Below are positions 12,569-26,165 of a stretch of DNA of 64,000 bases, one piece after another. Source of the DNA: Formicarius rufipectus (lineage: Eukaryota; Chordata; Aves; Passeriformes; Formicariidae); the NCBI GenBank assembly GCA_013399695.1, contig VXAU01004795.1:61572-125571 (forward strand), given 5' to 3'. Made by a program: the position numbers and the translations under genes. The stretch's first letter is position 1; every line of letters starts with the position of its first letter. The notes below the pieces were generated by a model, which was not told where the DNA came from, ran no database searches, and was given only the letters and a program-made list of their open reading frames with translations.

Positions 12569-15500
12569 CTGGGGAAAATCAGGAATAACAAGGGGAGAAG
12601 ATTAATAAGAGATTCTTTTCTATTTAAACCACCACCCCTCCCCAAAAAAAAAAAAAAAAAAAGCACTAAAGTTTTCGCTCTCAACATCAGTTGATTATTC
12701 CTAGCAATATTAACTGACTTCTCACCCAACACCCTTGAAAATGAAACCATGACTCAAGACTATTTTGAAATAGATGTGGGACTGTGCTAGAAGTCAAAGA
12801 ACATAGACAGGTTTGAAGGTTTGTTTTATTTTTTTATTATTGTTATTATTAGAGTCAAATTAAATAGGAGTCCCACTAAGATTCTTATGTGACCCTCACC
12901 TACAAATTTGCAAGAATAAACTCTATTTTTCAGATACGTGATTTATATAGTATATATCTATACATTATCCAAGAGGGTCAGTCCATTTCAGCCTTCAAAG
13001 CAGAGCTGAACAAAATGAGATTTCAGAGAGCCAGCCCGTGCTTCATGTTTTACTCAGATTCAACCTAAAAGCAAAAAACAAGCACTGCTTTGTGCAGTAT
13101 TTGCTGAAGTGGTAGAATGATAAGGAAAGGCAAGGACCTGTGAGCAGACATAGGTAGGAAATCTCACCAGATACTTCTGTCTGCTCTGCTCTTAATTACA
13201 GATGATAATCCAAATTAACTCAAGGAAAGTCAGTGAACAGTCAGTAACACTGCCTGAAAAGAAGTTGGTTACAGCAAATTCTGTCTTTGTCTATCAACTC
13301 AAAGACACCTGAAGGTCCTTAAAGTCATGTTTCTAAAATATTATCAGCCATTACAAAAACACAGGGCAGGAAGCCACAATTTTTGGTAAAGAGTTCTTCA
13401 TTCTAGAGTCAGATACCTCACTCCTGCAGATATATGCACACCTTCTGGTTAAGGCATAGCCTACCATAGGAAAGCAAGCTGCAGGGATCCTCTCCTGAGA
13501 GTGTAAGTTCCCACATACAAAGTACACATAGCTCACTCCCAGAACATACATCTCATGATCCATAAGTTTAAATACATTAAAATAAGTGGAAATAATTGCA
13601 AGCACCACTGCCACTGCGTGCAGGAAAGAGACAGCAAGCATACTGTGCACGATACATAAGTACCAAAGTAGGTCCTGATATTCCATTCCAATTCCATTGC
13701 AATGCCTTCCAGTCAGAGCCTTATTATTTTGGCTTTGAAAACAACTGACTTAGGGCAAATATCGTGATATTTGATTTAATTAGGAAGGGAATAATAATTT
13801 GTCACTCAGATCTCTTCAGACTTGTCCTTCATCTCCTATCCAGTGTTTCCTTCCCTCCTGCTACTCTGTGAAACACCTGTTAACCTCTCATCCAGTTTGA
13901 TTCAAAATGCATCTGTGAATCCATAGCAGAACAAAACAAACAAAAACCCTGAAAAAATATGCAAATTAAATAGCCCTGTTAAGAGTTCAGAGAAGAGTAG
14001 CTCCAACATTATTTCTGAGACTACTGTATGGAAGTTTCCTTTAAACTTTAACTGGAGAAATTAAAAATATGCAAGTATAAATAGTCAGGACTCTACCTCG
14101 TTAACAAGGATATTTCTAAGTAGTAGCTTTTAGGTGAAACCACAAAGTCAGCGGTGAATTCAACTTTAAGTTTTCAGGTGCATTTGTTGTTTCATGGTTT
14201 GTTGGGTTTCCCACCACTCCAGCTAGTAGACTTTTGCGTGGCTTACGTGCTTTGCAAATGTGCCTACTATGTTTGAAGTGAGACTAAGTTACAAGAAAAA
14301 CCAACAAAACAAAAAAATAATTTAAGACAACTTATTCTTGTGTTCTTGAGGATACTGTAATTTTAAAAGCAGTTGTCTTGATTAAGCTGCACAGAAGGAA
14401 AACACTCGGAAGGTCTTTCAGCTATAATGATGCTGGCATAGCCCCAAACCAAAATGCTGGGTTGGAGAAGCCCATTTGAAAGGCTGAATGCCACCTCTGT
14501 ACCACAGTAGATGAGCCTGAAGAAATTACTGCCTGTCATATCAGTGAAACAGCGGTTTCAGACCAGAAGTAACATGACTGGGACGCAGTTAAATAGAGTA
14601 CTATAAATTTGAAATATTTGCAGCATTCTTTTGTACATGGTGTAATATTTTTTATAACTCTTATTCTTTATTTCCTCTCTTTCAAGTTTTATGTTATCAT
14701 TTATCAAAGAGAAACTCCAGTCCTCAACAGTTACTCATGTGTAATTTTACTCTCACATGTGACTTTCACTTAATTCATGAAACCTGTTTGAGAGCATCAT
14801 TTCATAGATGTGCAGAGGGGTCTCAACTCCAGCTTCTTCACTGAATTTCCTCAGTTAAGAAGCTGTTTGATAAATACATCTTAGAAAGTTATTTAATAGG
14901 GATGCAGGTATTGGTGTTTCTTTTTCTCTGAATAAAGTTTCCTCCTTCCTTTTACATATAAATATGAAACACCTGTTAAGTTTTATTCTCCACTCCTAAT
15001 CTCTTTTACAAACAAAACGGTTTTAAACACAAAATGTATTTTTGAGCAAAATATCCTTGATTAAGCTGGATGCTTCCCTATTTGAATAGTCCAAGAGGAT
15101 TTCAAATCCAGGTTTTCAAAAATATCTGTGAGACAAACCCACAAAGGTAAGTGAACTGATATTTTTCTATTCCCATTAACTTTGAGTTTTATTGCTACTT
15201 TGCTGTATCTCCTGAGGTTCAGTCCTCAAACACTGCTTATTTTATCTGACAACATGTCCCAGTGTGTAAAATTGGATTGTACTTACAGGGATTCAGTACA
15301 CAGAAGAGAAGTAACTCTGCCAGAACTGAAACAGCTTAGATCCATATGATGACCTGTCAGGGCTTGAATACCCTGCAGGGAGCTGATAAAGTTCAACAGT
15401 GGGGATTTATTTTCTTAGATCAAGAGTCAAACAATCCTTGCAAACTGCTTGCGAACTATCTACTTAAATAAGAGGAAACAGGAAATATAGGCTAGAAATG

Positions 15501-17102
15501 CACAGTAGGATTAAAAACATTCCAGCTGGGGAGGTCACTGAAGCCCTCCAGAGTAGAAATAGAAATGGATTCTAAGCCTGAACCAAATACCTGAAGCTGA
15601 AAGATTCCCACTGATCTCAGAGGGCTTCCTGACAGGGTCCCTTCCGCCTGCTTCTTAGGTGGTCCTTCCGTCTTTCACAGACAACCATGCCTATACAGTA
15701 ATCTTAAACAAATTGCAATCAAAGACTGGATTTCATCTCTAGGCAGAAGATTACCAAATCCCAGATTAAGATTTGTCCTGTGAGAAAGAGGAGTGAAATA
15801 TTTGCTGACAGAGACAAATGACAAAAACTGATATTAAATTGCTCACACTGACATAATTTTACTTGTTTATCCTTTGTTTCCTAATAATTCTAAACACTGT
15901 CTTGGCTTTTTCAACTGACATTCGGCTGTCATTTTGCTAGAAATACACACTGAGGTCTTTCCTGAACAGTGGTAGATGATCTAGAGCCCTGCATTTTGTA
16001 CTTGTGTTCCTTCCCATTATATGCAAAAAAGCCCTCCCTGAGCCCTTTCCTTGACAAGGACACCAACAAATACAGAGCCAGAGATATCCCTCCTGTTGTA
16101 CATTTTACAAGGCAGACATGAGAAGGACACAGTTAATTATGTTTGCCAACTTTTAGTAACAGAGGAGTATCAGGAGGAAAAAAAAGTCAGTCTCAAAGAA
16201 AAATTAAAAATCTTACCTAGTAAAATTTGTTAAGAGTGCCATTCAATAAAAATATCATAAACATTGCATTAAATAAGTTGTGCATGCACTTGCCTCACTG
16301 CAGCCTGAAGCTGTTAGTTTACAAAAGAAATTAGTTTATTTTACCTATTGGAATTTATATTCCCTTCTTGCAAAGAAATAGAATTACAACTGCATTCTAT
16401 GAATCAAAATGCCTGCTTCAGAGGAAAAGCCTCAAAGGTCTTCCTCACCAGGGCTGAAAGCATGCTCAGACACCTGTGGAACCTCTCCATTACCTGCTGT
16501 GAGCTTCATATCAGAGACCGTGTCTAGCCAAGTCAGCATGAACCAGGAAACACAGCACAGGCCCTGCTTTGGCATGCACGCACTGACAGTGTCTGCTCAA
16601 GAAAGGTGCTGACAGGACAGACAGACGAAAAGCCAAACCCAAAACAGTCACCTAGAGATGATCTCTTGTGGGCTATTATGTGTCCTTTGTTTTCAGTCCT
16701 AAGAGAGGAATGCTTAGACTGACAAATCTTCTTCACTGTTTTAGAATACATATAGTGATTCTCTCTTAAGGTGCTTTGAGAAAAAAAGCATTGATAAAAA
16801 CCACTATTTGCCTTAGCAACAATTATAATATACAAATATACAAATAACAGGACAGTGATGTGCTTTAATTTGTTTACTTAAATAACTTTGCTTGCTGGTA
16901 TATGAAAACTATACTTAACATCACTCCCAAAGAGTTCTGCAAGTCCAACACAACAGACCAGCCCTTATTTGGACATCATAGTTTGTGTGCAGCTGTGACA
17001 GCTTCTATGTACTCAGAATATGACCCAAAGTATCCAGCTTCCCCTGTGGTTTAGAAGCTTACATTTCTGGATAATAATATGTTTTTCTGTATTTTATACC
17101 TA
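12569..17102. other. non-coding, upstream of the partial paralogue
   Basis: Expected to hold the promoter and mini-exon of the partial paralogue if these are nearby. No ATGTAYMGNCC followed by GT was found. Otherwise AT-rich with no recognisable element. Confidence 0.5.
12644..12662. repeat. poly(A) tract
   Basis: 19 A after CCACCCCTCCCC, about 75 bp upstream of the anchor exon of the partial paralogue. Confidence 0.9.
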
Positions 17103-17480
17103 TGTCCCAGTTTTGATTGGAATACAGCTAACTTTCTTCCTAGTAGCTAGAAGTAGCAGTGCTGTGTTTTAGGCTTAGTGTTGGAGTAGTGTGGATAACA
17201 CACTGATGATTTAGTTGTTGCTCAGTAGTGCTTACTGTAAGTCAGGGACTTTTCATTTTCCCATGCTCTGGCAGTGAGCAGGTGCTAAAGGAGCTAAGAG
17301 GGAGCATGGCCAGGCCAGCTACCTTAACTAGCCAAAGGAATATTCCATACCATAAAGCATCATGCTCAGTATCATTTTCCCCTGAATCTCCTCCCCATCC
17401 CACTGGGCTGGGGGGCTGGGATGTGTGGGGTGTGAGTAGCTGCATGGTACTTAGTTGCTGGTTGAGGTTAAACCACAATA
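17103..17480. mobile_element. avian ERV LTR-like fragment
   Basis: The stretch starts TGTCCCAGTTTTGATTGG, continues CAGCTAACTTTCTTCCTAGT and TTGTTGCTCAGTAGTGCTTA, then AGTCAGGGACTTTTCA and CATCCCACTGGG, and ends TTGAGGTTAAACCACAATA. These blocks match, from memory, a common ERVL-type LTR of bird genomes. No internal viral genes flank it, so it is a solo, decayed copy. Orientation not decided. Confidence 0.65.
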
Positions 17481-20400
17481 TATAATGAACAATTGCTCGG
17501 CTGGGTAGATAAATAGTGAGATGCTGCAATCTAGCAAAGTATTTTCATTGAACAGAGATGGACAAGTTTCTTCATGGGGAAAAAATGTTGCTAAAGAAAA
17601 GTCCTTAGACAAGTGGTTCAGTTAATACTGAAACCCCAGGAAATTCTCCAGCAGCAGAGACATTGGACAATTTCCATATTCAGTTCTGCATAAAATCTGT
17701 CCCTGTTATTACAAAATCTGTCCACAGACCTCATTAAGCCTTCGAAGTGTCTTGTATCAGAAACGTGTCAAATTAAGCCATTCCAAGCTTTACATTAGCT
17801 TGGTTTCATTCAAAATTAAGAACTGTATGTAATTAGAAACACAAATGTGAAAGGAGTATGTGTTGGAAGCAGAATGCCTTGATTTTATCACTCAAAATGC
17901 TCAATCATAAAACTGCCTGTTAAAAAAAAAATCAATAAATGATGCACCTTTAAAAACACCCTCTAACAGGAATAGCAGAGGCCACAAAAAAAGTGCTGGA
18001 TTTACACTGGGTCTCGCTCAGTGAGTGAAGATGACTAGATTTTAAGGCTCTGAAGAAGTCTTGTCTCATTCTAGTTTTCCTGTCATAAACTGAGTGAATG
18101 TGGCAACAAAACACAAATGGAACCAATTCTCTGTAAGTCAAACCAGGTGTGGTGTGTACTAGAATCAAAAGTATTTCAACAGGCTTTCCTGAACTCAGGA
18201 TCTACTCTGGGACAAACTGAGGTTTCTGTTTGGCACCATGCAGGAACCACATCTGCCTCCTGCAATAATCAAGGTTAACTGCCACTAATGCCATTGGCAC
18301 ATGAGTGTCCTTGCACCAGGGCTGGCATCTATTTCCGGCTACACCTCAGCAGTCTGTAATTTGCGTTCATATTGCCCACCTACTGCATGACAAATTGGTG
18401 CAAGTGGCACTGCATTTCCACCTGCATGTTCACTTTTAGGCTACCATAGACAACATCAGCTACTCTGTACTTCACCCTGCCAGGGCACAAGATCTTCACA
18501 AGGAAGTTGCACATAGAACACTGCACTTGTGTTCCAGGCTGCAGGACACAGCCCAACAGAGGGACAAGACCAGCAAGGCTGTCTGCTGCCCAGTATTCCT
18601 TAGCATCTTTGCTTCCTGAAGGATTTTCAGCAGCACACATTCCAGCTTAGCTTGAAATACTCTGAAAAGAGGCATCTTGGAACTGGATAGAGCTAATACT
18701 GAAATACCCCTCTTATAAGGGACTAAGACAGAGGAAGATGAGCTCAAACAGCAAGGCTTACAGCCCTACACTCAGATCCACATCCCTTACCAGCAAAGAA
18801 CTCTGGACATCTAACAAATAACAAAGGGACTTTGATTAAGACTAGGCAGTTTCCATCCTTTCCTGAACATGTAAACATTTAACTATCCAACACAGGTTTT
18901 TGCTAATGTACTGTAGATTTTATAATAATCTAAACAACCATTTAAACAATTAAATTCTTTCCTAACTAGGAGGCAACTAAACTGTACTCAGATGTTGTTT
19001 AACTACCCTTTAGCACACTGTTATTAAAATTATTTACACCACTGTATATACCAACAAGACATTGCAACTAAGTTTACATCTAACTAGTTTAAAAAATGGC
19101 TTTTCAATTCAGTTAGGGAGAGAACTCTTACTTAGCTTTCCCTCTTAATTTAACGGGCACAAACTGGTATTTACAACTGATGAGGATTTCTTCCTCCCCT
19201 GACAGTTAGAGCAGCATAACTTTTAATGTATGGATATTAAACAGGGCAGAGGATCTATGGGTATTGAGCAGGGTACCACTAAGGAGCACAGAACAAAAAG
19301 CTAACCTCATTCTTTTCCTGACAAAGTCAACACTGTATTGACTAAAATGATACTAGTTCCACAAAATAAGGAAAAACACTTAAGTGTGCATGAAGAATAA
19401 GTGTTGTCCATCAAGAAACAATGTTTCTATTTCAGCATGCCCAGAAATTATTTTAAAAACCCATTTTTTAAAAAAATTGAGAATGGAAAAAATTAGTATC
19501 TTACAATCATCCACAGCTATTTGCCCAAAGCAATGCCTGAGAGGAGACTAATATTGTAGTCTAACAATCACACACAAAAATTCAGCCATCAAGCGAAATC
19601 ATTAGGATGTTAAAAAAGAATATTTCAGATTTTTTTGGATTTTGTTTCTGAGGTCATACTTTTAAGCTTTGTCAACTGCTGAGGCAACAGTAACAACAAA
19701 AACTCATGGGAGATTGAGTATCACCCATTGCCACGTAAATCCAGAACCCAGTGTGTTGAACAGAAGTAACAACTCTAAGAGGCTTGCTGTACATTGTGAC
19801 CTAATCAATCCCTGCTCTGACCCAAGAGGGCATACTAGAGTGGTGCAGCTGGAAGACTTATATTTTGTAAAAGTCCTCTGAACTTTCCAGTGCTGTCTTA
19901 AATATTGTTACAGTAAAACAAAACTAAGGATATCCAGCACCTCTGACTGCACAAAATACTTTCAGAAACAAAACACCTTGTCATTACTCCCTGGAAACAT
20001 GACATCTGCTCTAAAATACAAGGGTCAAAACCAGCATGATGAACCCCTATAGTGTTCCCGTTCTGTAGCTGTGCTGCCACCATGTATCTAACTGGGATTT
20101 TTTTCAGGATATGACGGAAAAATTGTTGCAACTAGACCTGACCAAAGCCCATGGTTTCCAAAAATCATGTTGCTAACATTTTATTTTGACATGAAAGAGC
20201 TTCCTGGATTCTGCACTGCTGCAATAAAAGCCTGCTGGAGGCAGGATAAGATGATCACAGGGAGGAAAGGTAAATTTTTACCTGAGCCATCACATCATCT
20301 TTCTAAGCAGACAGCAAATCACTGTGCTCTTGGCCATGGTAGAGAATGATTTCCCTCAACACTTCTCACTTCAGCTACATGTTACTCTTTTCATCTAGAC

Positions 20401-23400
20401 CACGATCTCCAAAACCTCCCATTCAGCCTGCAATTTACTGTTTAGCTTTCCCTCTATCACCCCTTTTCAAGCTGAACATTTCAAAGGGATCCATGATGTA
20501 CTTGGGTCTAAAAGGATGAAAGAGGCAGAAATAGAGCAATGAGCTCCAAAGTCAGGTAAGAGAACAAACAGATTTCTCTCCTGCACCTATGTCCTTGAAG
20601 TCCTAAAGCTTTCCCACAGACAGCATCTTTTACCACCATTACAGCTCCAAGTTAGACTTGCTGACTTAAAACATGCCACCTACTTTTGAAGATCCCATGG
20701 CAGGTCCCGGTAGGTCTGGTAGCCTTTCTGACCACCAATGAAGGCTTGACTAAAGTCTGGACTGCGCAGCGAATGGTGCTGGAAAATGCAGGAGTCGCAT
20801 TGAGTGGTGTGATGGGAAGGGAAAGGTGTTGAATGAAGATCCTTCATTGAGGCACTGCTGGCGCAACACCCAGCACCCTGTGGGTTATTGCAAAATGAGG
20901 GAACGAACTTCAGAATAAAAACAAACAGAGGTAAGCATGGAGTTGATAAGGAGACTGCAACCTTCGGATCAGCTCTGCATCAAAGAGCTCCCCAGGCAGA
21001 GATGGACTGAGCAGATAAACCGGCCCAAGCAAGAAGACTTGTTCTTCACTACAGCGGAACAGGAAGTGGGTGAGATTTCCCTTTTCCAGCACTCCCTTTC
21101 TGTCCAACTTTTATCCCTAGAGCAGGCCTTCTCCTGAGCAGCAGCACCTTCTACCATACACTCACTGTAAAACCCAGAGGGGAGAGGCACCACACTGACC
21201 GCAATGCTAAGTCACTTGTCTTCTGAGATAGCCAACACAAAAACAAATATGGACATAAATAGCTTGGTCAGCCAAGCCTGATCTACCTCGGTGCTCACTC
21301 ATCCACAGCTGTCCTGAACTCCCTTGGCATCAGGGACAAGACAACTATAAGTATCCAGCCTCCTAATTACGTGTTAGTCATTTAATGGTTGGCATAACCC
21401 CGCCTGTGGAATATGCTTACTCTGTGAAAAGGGCCATCAATCTCCTTGGAATTCCCTTCTCCCAGCACAAATGTGTTTCTTCAGAGCCAGATGGAAAAGG
21501 CAAAAATAGGAATTTACTAGTGAGAAAAATCTGTATCTTGCATCTAAAACCCCAAACCAGAAAGTAAAATTACCAGAAACCAAACCTCTGGTTTCTGGGT
21601 TTTGATGCACTTGCATTTGTGCCAATAAGTTTTAAGCATTTGGTTTTCCAATGAAGTCACAGTATTTCAGTCATTTTTATGGGAACATTTACTATCTTTC
21701 AGAAAGAACCTCAGCACAAAGGGAGTGAATAATAATATTTTAAAGAGAAAAGAAAAAAAAAAGGGAAGAGAAAAATTTTACCTGATTATACCTAGTCCTT
21801 TTCCATCTTTCCCCAAAGATGCCCATTCACAGGCATTTCAATGCAATTTTATAAGCACATGGGCAGACTATTTTGAGAAGAGTGTGAAAAGTTGATCACT
21901 GCTGCACAGCATCTGCTATTTCTCTAATACTGATTTTTTTTTCATTTGCTATGATCAAATTAATTGGGTTTTTGGCTTCTACTAGCTCCCTGTAAAAAGG
22001 GCATTGTTGCAGTTACCTACCTTAGCTGGGGCTTTACTGACTGAATACACAGGTACATGTCAAGTACTAATATCCTTCCTGGGAATACTCTCCACTCCCC
22101 ACTCCCTGCCCTATTATTTTCTTTTTCAGAATTAGTAAAATTCAAAAAACATTGTGCACAAAGGCTTCCCTGCTCCACCCAGAAACACACACACCCCCAC
22201 AGGAACTCCAGCAATTGATGGAGTACTGGAGATTGATTGCAAACCAATTCAATGCAGGAGTCAAGAAAATACCTTACAAATCCTTGAGTGCTTGGTTTTC
22301 TTTCTTTTTTACACTGGGAAACACTGCGAAAATGTGGCCCTTGAAGTATTTACCCTGTGAGATGCAGAGAATTTTCCCTGACATATGCAGAAGTTCAATG
22401 GCCAACTCTAACCACCTGGATCAGGTAAAAAACATTACAGGACAAGTAGGTTTTAGCAAACAGCTAGCTTTTGAGACAAAAGTTACCTGAAATCTAGAGC
22501 CCTGAAACAAGAACAAAAAGTATTCATTAGAATTGCAAAGGGTTTCAGGAAGAAGTGCTAGAGGAAAGGTAGTGGACAACTGATGAATGAATTTCTGGTA
22601 ACTTTCAGAGCACACTAGGACAGACCTTCCTGTTACTACTCCAGATATGAATAACAAAGACATTCCAAAACAATTACTCTGTTTTCTTACAGTCAAGAAT
22701 TTTCTGCAATCTGCCTAATAAAACTTTGAGTAGGTTGCCTTTGTTTGCCAATTAATGAACAATTAAAATGAACCATCCTGCAAAACAGTGTGAAATAAGG
22801 AAATACACTTGCCTGTGTCAGATTATGCAAAATCAATTCACACGTACCTGTCCCCAAGGAACAATGGTACAGACAGGCCAAGAAAAGACAATAATTAAGG
22901 ACTAATTTTCCTCACAATAAATTATCAAGTTGCAAAGTGCTTAGTATTAGGGTGTTATTCAGTAAACTCGACAATTACTAATCTTTTTGGTTAATACTAG
23001 GGAAGTGGTACAGAAACTAGCTATCAAAGTGTGGGGTGGAAATCCAAGAATGTGGGTGCACAGGATTTTGTGAATGAAAGTGTAAAAAGATGTAATGACC
23101 ATTCTCTCAGTTTAGCCCTGCAAAGTCAGCCAGCCGGTCAGGCAGACTGCTTGCCTAAGAATGGTAATAATAGACTACCGTGGTTTATGTTTGCATACTT
23201 ACATAGGCTCACGGGCTGTAAAGAAAAAGAACACCTTTAGAAAAGGCCATTGGCCAGCCCTGTAGCAATAACATCTTCAGAATTTACAAGCAAAGATGTT
23301 TTACACAATTCTTTAACAGTTACTCAAGCCAAGCCATGAATTTTAGGCCAAAGACAGTGGTCAGTCATTACCTTTAAACTGAGAAGTGATTGCTCTTGCC

Positions 23401-23404
23401 AGTG
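17481..23404. other. non-coding with an unassigned ORF block
   Basis: No known gene. Two overlapping minus-strand frames at 18380-18747 stand out slightly by base composition but carry no domain I recognise. Confidence 0.5.
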
Positions 23405-23520
23405 ATATTTTGCATGGCCTTAAACAACCTGAATTAATTAGAGCGTCTTTGAGCAGGGGGTTTGACAAGGTGACCTCTGTACATCCCTTCCAACCTAAAT
23501 TACTTTGTGATTCTGTGAGC
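23405..23520 (+). mobile_element. CR1 LINE 3'-end scrap
   Basis: TTTGACAAGGTGACCTCTG, then CATCCCTTCCAACCTAAATT and GTGATTCTGTGA match the extreme 3' end of CR1 in forward orientation. Only about 100 bp remain. Confidence 0.7.
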
Positions 23521-25188
23521 ATCTGATAAGACTAAACTGGTACACTGCAATGAAATCATTCCCTAGTCCATAATTTTTCCATCAGCACTTCTTGACAGTT
23601 CAGTTATGGCTTCAGGTCTTCCCTCCTGAAAAACACAAAGATATCTTGCATTTGGCCTTCAAAATTCAGGGGAAGCTCTGAATGAGCTGCATTTCTTTAT
23701 TCTTTTTAACTTCAGCTGTGGACATCCTATACAACTTTGTCAAAACAATAAAGGTCACCAGTTTATTATCCCATGCTTTCCTATACTGCAAGAAATGCCC
23801 AGGCGAGGCTTTCAATAACTGATGGCAATTAATAACTGATAAGTAGAAAAACAAAACCAGAAAATCCACTAAAAGGAGAGACTGATTTTCCAGAGCCAAC
23901 GTAAGGTCTAGGAGAGAAGCCAAGTCCTTATCTTTAGCCTTGAAAAGACACTTGGAGCCAAATGTTATTACATGCTCATGTAGTGTTGAGATACTGAATG
24001 CATGGAGGCTCTCAGATGCTATAGAAATGGCCCCGAGCTCTGAAGTATGCTAGATCCCGCCCTGGTTGCTTTCCAAATAGTCCCTCTTTCCAGGCCCTTG
24101 TAACAGAAACTGCTACGCCCCTCTGAGTTGCAAGCCAGAGAGGCCAGCCCAGAATACCGGTAACACCCTTAGACAATAGAAGTCCCCCATTGCCAGAGTC
24201 ATTAAGAAAGAATTCATAGCCCGTCACCCCATTTGAGGCAAAAAGGTGGCACACATGTGCCTGTCCTCTGCAGCTGCCCAGCCAGAACTGCTGCTTGCTA
24301 CAGTGAAACAGGCCAGCCTGCATTTTCTTCCATCAGGCTAACTAGCCAGTCTCTACATCCACTGCGCAAATCCTCTGCTCCCTCAAGGCACACAGTATCT
24401 CCAAAGAGACAGTGTCTGAGATCTTCGTGTGACTTAGACTAAGCCTGCAAAGAAACAAGGCCCATTAAAGTAAAAATAAATCCTTTACAGGCACTGATCA
24501 AATTAAGTAAGAGTAGCACTGTTTCACACATCTGAAGTGCTAGAGGGACCTACTGGGAGCACTTAGACCTCTGTGGAAAGCAGCATACGCGAAACAAGGC
24601 TTTTCCTATGTGTCTATGTCCCCCCAAAATAAGTAGCTTGGATTTGATTTCATTTCATATTATTTGTTAGCAGCTATGTTGCAGCTAAGTTGATGGAAGC
24701 CAAATGGAGTCTGGCTCTTTGAGGTGCTTTCTGCCACAGCTATTACCTGTTCTAGTTTACTCTGCAGCAGCATTCAAGTCCTACCTGTGATTCTTGTCAG
24801 TGGTCTCCTTGCTTATCATATAAAGGCTGCATTAGCCTTTGAGGTTTCACAGAGTAAACTAGATATAAGAAAAACCTGTCCAAGACCTCCATCCTGTAGT
24901 GGTTTGGACTCTGTTCTTTCAGACACAGTTCAGGAGATTAGTCACTGAAAAATGCACCATGCTTCAGGCAGAACTGCACAGTACCAAATGAGGGTCCCAC
25001 TTGGTTTGCTGCCTTCCTGTGAGACCTTCTGGCTGAGTGCACTCTTGGGTAATGTGCTTTCCACCTAGGGGGCACAGAATGGATTGTTTTCCCTTCTCTG
25101 CCCTGCTTTTTCCATTAATTACGCACAGGCGACAGTGCCAGGCAAGTCTGGGACAACAGCGCTGGGTACAGCATCTAAGGGTTAAGCA

Positions 25189-25215
25189 TGAAGATAACCT
25201 TCGTGGTTATCTTCA
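25189..25215. repeat. 11-bp perfect hairpin
   Basis: TGAAGATAACC (25189-25199) and GGTTATCTTCA (25205-25215) are exact inverted copies around a 5-nt loop. It lies just left of the probable LTR. Function unknown. Confidence 0.6.
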
Positions 25216-25434
25216 CGTGGTGTCTGTCACATGGTGATCAATTTACAATTTATGGCATGGAAGGAGTCCTGCCAGAAATGGCAGGAAATGGTGATGGGAA
25301 TCAACCAGAAAATGATAATGCTTTAAACTGATGTGTTTAATGTTGTTTTAAATGTCTTTTTGCTGTGCCATGGCTTCTTCTCAGAAATCCCCTCTGTATG
25401 CTCAGGTGGGGCAGGAAGAAATTGCAACACCATG

Positions 25435-25690
25435 TTACCTGAAACCCTCTCCTACTGAAATGTAAATCCCACTACCCCCATTGGCCCAGAGCTAGACCCA
25501 TCCCCCCTCCCTTGTTGATGGGTTTGAACGCCTCCAAAGTCTATATAAACCCTTGATCCACGAGTAAACTTTTGGTTTTGTTCCTCCCACAGTGGTGACC
25601 ACTGTGTGTCCTTTCTCTGGGGCTTACAGGAGCCATGTGGTGGGGTGAGCAGCAGGCAGTACACACTCTCTCCTAGCTTATGGATTCAAA
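25435..25690 (+). mobile_element. probable solo LTR with TATA box
   Basis: CATTGGCCCAGAGC (CCAAT-like, reverse) is followed by a TATA box, CTATATAAACCC at about 25541, then GAGTAAACTTTTGGTTTTGT, a short palindrome and GTGTGTCCTTTCTCTGGGG. This order of promoter, weak poly(A)-like signal and GT-rich end is that of a retroviral LTR. The left border is unknown and may extend to about 24.9 kb. No viral reading frame is adjacent. Confidence 0.45.
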
Positions 25691-25921
25691 ACTCCAGGAC
25701 CAGGAGGACAAATCATACCACAGCAGACCTCATTTCTACAAACACAATATCAACGAGGCTTAAAGAATCCCCTCTGGGATCAGTGTCAGAGTTCTTTGGG
25801 TTGTCTACCAGATCTATCACAGAAACAGCTGAGTGGGAGTCAGCTCACCTATGACAGTAGCCACCACTTATGCCATGGATATGTGCCTTTCCCTGAAGCT
25901 GCTAAGGCACTTTGGTAGAAC

Positions 25922-26165
25922 AGTATCACAGAGTAAACGAGATGGAAAGGGAACTCTGAAGATGGTCTAGTCCAAAATCCCTGCCACAAACAAGGATAGC
26001 CAGATAGAGTGATTAGGATAATGTTCAAGTGCATTTTCAGTATCTCCAAGAATAGAGACTCCATAACTTCTCCTGACAACATGTTTTGATGTTCAACCAC
26101 TCTCACAGCAAAGATGATTTTTGTTACGTTTTCACCACTCTCTAGAATGAGAGACATTATTTCCT
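25922..26165 (-). mobile_element. old CR1 LINE fragment
   Basis: Reverse-complement CR1 3' sequence: TATCACAGAGTAAACGAGAT, GGGAACTCTGAAGATGGTCT, TATCTCCAAGAATAGAGACT, CCATAACTTCTCCTGACAAC and CACTCTCACAGCAAAG. It is strongly diverged. Confidence 0.7.

Noticed and set aside
12958..12970. Minus-strand ATGTATAGA (M-Y-R) near the anchor exon
   Set aside because: It runs into AT-repeat sequence without a splice donor and is not in the required phase.
14628..14642. Minus-strand CACCATGTACAAAAG as the MYRP-type first exon of the partial paralogue
   Set aside because: The Kozak context is good and M-Y matches, but the following codons do not give the expected R-P and there is no GT donor in phase 2 nearby.
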